A stretch of 36,050 bases of DNA from Saprospiraceae bacterium (GTDB taxonomy: Bacteria > Bacteroidota > Bacteroidia > Chitinophagales > Saprospiraceae), in contig SLDF01000036.1 of assembly GCA_007125435.1 (NCBI GenBank), forward strand, positions 1 to 36,050. Reading direction: 5' to 3'. The notes below the pieces were generated by a model that saw nothing but the letters and a program-made list of their open reading frames with translations, was not told the origin of the DNA and made no database searches. Numbering within the stretch: the stretch's first letter is position 1; each line of letters starts with the position of its first letter. A program made the translations under genes and the position numbers. This document shows, one piece after another, positions 36,045 through 36,050 of this stretch.

Positions 36045-36050
36045 TAAAAA

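Noticed and set aside
1..36050. tRNA or rRNA genes
   Set aside because: No cloverleaf with a GTTCRANYC-type arm or rRNA segment was recognised by eye; a tRNA search was not possible.

Overview
The window looks like a chromosomal segment of a Bacteroidota bacterium, probably free-living and perhaps marine; the order cannot be fixed by reading alone. The evidence is type IX secretion (T9SS) C-terminal sorting domains on two proteins, lipoprotein signals followed by acidic residues, a SusR-like propeller/Y_Y_Y/HTH regulator, few Shine-Dalgarno sites, and family assignments typical of the phylum.

Layout. Bases 1-1495 hold no gene: a repeat island (1-850), a small GAGCC hairpin repeat, a structured dispersed repeat (967-1125) and an AT-rich inverted repeat just before the first gene. 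Bases 1496-21506 form one plus-strand beta-1,3-glucan (laminarin-type) utilisation locus. Its genes are a TIM-barrel glycosidase fused to a predicted outer-membrane beta-barrel, a multi-domain glucan-binding lipoprotein, a GH16 lipoprotein, a GH149-type beta-1,3-glucan phosphorylase, a GH17 lipoprotein, a GH30 lipoprotein, an MFS sugar transporter fused to a GH17 domain, a second free GH17, a T9SS-exported binding protein, and a membrane-anchored regulator. Bases 21563-28800 hold a minus-strand group (T9SS protein, outer-membrane porin, histidine kinase, response regulator, unknown two-TM protein) with many intergenic repeats. Bases 28795-35547 are housekeeping: a PlsC-like acyltransferase, miaA, tex, an HtrA-type protease and a GNAT/FemAB-like acyltransferase. 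The right end (35548-36050) is again repetitive.

How the locus may work (inference). Surface lipoproteins and the T9SS protein would bind and cut beta-glucan. Oligosaccharides would cross the outer membrane and be trimmed by the envelope GH17 and GH30. The 12-TM symporter would import them, and cytoplasmic GH17 domains plus the phosphorylase would finish degradation, yielding glucose-1-phosphate. The most unusual point is that no SusC/SusD pair is present. Instead the only transport-like components are each fused to a glycoside hydrolase, one in each membrane. This is the best candidate for an undescribed system here.

Non-coding content is rich. At least four dispersed repeat families sit between genes. 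Two of them keep their stems while the stem sequence changes completely between copies, which suggests a structured RNA or a hairpin-dependent mobile repeat.
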